From assembly GCF_000186345.1 (NCBI RefSeq), contig NC_014962.1:930001-994000 (forward strand): DNA of 64,000 bases. Reading direction: 5' to 3'. The stretch is from Isosphaera pallida ATCC 43644 (lineage in GTDB: Bacteria > Planctomycetota > Planctomycetia > Isosphaerales > Isosphaeraceae). Under the pieces are notes generated by a model. That model had not been told where the DNA came from. It searched no databases and saw only the letters and a program-made list of their open reading frames with translations. Both the position numbers and the translations under genes were made by a program. Shown here piece by piece: positions 63,353 through 64,000 of this stretch; the first letter of the stretch is position 1; the number at the start of each line of letters is the position of its first letter.

Positions 63353-63382
63353 ATAGTAAGATTGGCGAGGATGATGATTCAA
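63353..63382 (-). promoter_or_regulatory. Candidate promoter of clpB
   Basis: On the minus strand, -35 TTGAAT (63382-63377), an 18-base spacer and -10 TACTAT (63358-63353), each 4 of 6 to consensus, lie about 220 bases before clpB. A GC-rich hairpin (63274-63299) lies between it and the gene. No CIRCE element was found in the dnaK-clpB gap. Weak by eye. Confidence 0.35.
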
Positions 63383-63566
63383 CCTCGGTTGAGTGCGGCC
63401 TGGGCTTGAGATGGACTCAACACCCGGTTGAATGAACCGATCGCGGCGGGTCGGGCGACCGGTCCAACCGGAATGATGAGCCGGGGGCCGTTGCAGAAGG
63501 GGGCCGTTTGGTTGAGGTCGCCCGACCCCCTTGGAGTTCCACGTCGCGCTGCGGAAGTCGCCGTGG

Positions 63567-64000
63567 TCACTTCTTCTCTTCGAACTCGACGTCGATGGTT
63601 TCGTCCTCTTTGTGGGCCGAGTTGCCGGTGGTCGCGCCTGCGCCTACGGGGGAGCTGGAACCGGCCTGGTTGCTGGCGTAGAGATGTTCGGACATTGCCA
63701 TGCCCGCCTTCTTGAGATCCTCGGTGGCTTGGCGGATCGCTTCGATCGAGTCGCCTTTCACGGCGTTCTTGACCCGCTCGATCGCGGCCTTGACTGCCTG
63801 GGTGTCGGCCTCGGTGAGCTTGTCCTTGGCGTCCTCCAGGGTCTTTTCGATGCGGTAGACCGCCTGATCGGCCTCGTTGCGGGCTTCGGCCAGTTCCCGA
63901 CGCTTCTTGTCGGAGGCGGCGTTGGCTTCCGCTTCGCGTTGCATCCGTTCGATCTCTTCTTTGGAGAGGCCGCCGGAGGCTTCGATCCGCACCGAGGCTT
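63567..64000 (-). CDS. dnaK: Molecular chaperone DnaK (3' part, truncated by the window end)
   Basis: C-terminal 144 residues of an Hsp70 on the minus strand; the gene continues past position 64000. ASVRIEASGGLSKEEIERMQREAEANA is the end of the substrate-binding beta domain followed by the helical lid. The rest, with TEADTQAVKAAIERVKNAVKGD, is the lid helix bundle. The tail NSAHKEDETIDVEFEEKK matches the typical DnaK C-terminal EEVK-type end. Upstream genes such as grpE cannot be seen. Confidence 0.95.
   Translation of the reverse strand, partial: ASVRIEASGGLSKEEIERMQREAEANAASDKKRRELAEARNEADQAVYRIEKTLEDAKDKLTEADTQAVKAAIERVKNAVKGDSIEAIRQATEDLKKAGMAMSEHLYASNQAGSSSPVGAGATTGNSAHKEDETIDVEFEEKK

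Noticed and set aside
63135-63566. Possible CIRCE/HrcA site between dnaK and clpB
   Set aside because: No TTAGCACTC-N9-GAGTGCTAA or near match; only a GC-rich hairpin at 63274-63299.

Overview
The window looks like a chromosomal segment of a high-GC planctomycete, most likely an Isosphaeraceae member close to Isosphaera (inference). The evidence is a DUF1559 pilin-like protein, a giant exported protein with the planctomycete LEDRTLLS leader motif, two small lipoproteins, type III glutamine synthetase, a thioredoxin-protease fusion, and long, loosely packed intergenic regions. No rRNA, tRNA, insertion sequence or prophage was recognised. Calls rest on reading the sequence and on family knowledge, without database searches.

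Layout. 0-6 kb: ffh (SRP GTPase), then a promoter and nuoA-B-C-D-E, a partial complex I cluster without nuoF. 6-11.5 kb: a decayed choloylglycine-hydrolase-family pseudogene, an exported SMP-30/gluconolactonase-like protein, PTS enzyme I and an aldehyde dehydrogenase. 11.5-17.8 kb, minus strand: rpsU with a terminator, a SAM methyltransferase, a GH10-like protein lacking its acid/base Glu, an overlapping 2-hydroxyacid dehydrogenase, and homoserine dehydrogenase with a good promoter. 18-24 kb, plus strand: small lipoprotein, DUF1559 protein, two TatA paralogues, thrS. 24-27 kb: a partner-switching set (response regulator-PP2C phosphatase, anti-sigma kinase, STAS antagonist). 27-33.4 kb: MoxR ATPase, DUF58, TgpA-like transglutaminase and a glycosyltransferase in an apparent operon.

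33.4-37.8 kb: a small membrane protein, an Lhr-type helicase, a small HNH protein, and a pair of 36-bp CRISPR-like repeats separated by 36 bp. 37.8-42.8 kb: a Tat-exported molybdopterin oxidoreductase, a GT4 glycosyltransferase and a thioredoxin/trypsin-like fusion. 43-47 kb, minus strand: type III glutamine synthetase with a PII protein that lacks Tyr51, then a small lipoprotein with a strong hairpin after it. 47.5-59.1 kb: one 3859-residue extracellular protein with a subtilisin/sedolisin-like domain followed by Ig-like and beta-helix modules. 59.5-64 kb, minus strand: HAD hydrolase, clpB and the 3' end of dnaK.

Most of the region is housekeeping: protein export (ffh, tatA), respiration (nuo), amino acid and nitrogen metabolism (hom, glnB, glutamine synthetase) and proteostasis (clpB, dnaK). 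The less ordinary parts are the giant protease-like protein, the degenerate GH10 protein, the thioredoxin-protease fusion, the unmodifiable PII, the pseudogene and the CRISPR-like repeat pair.
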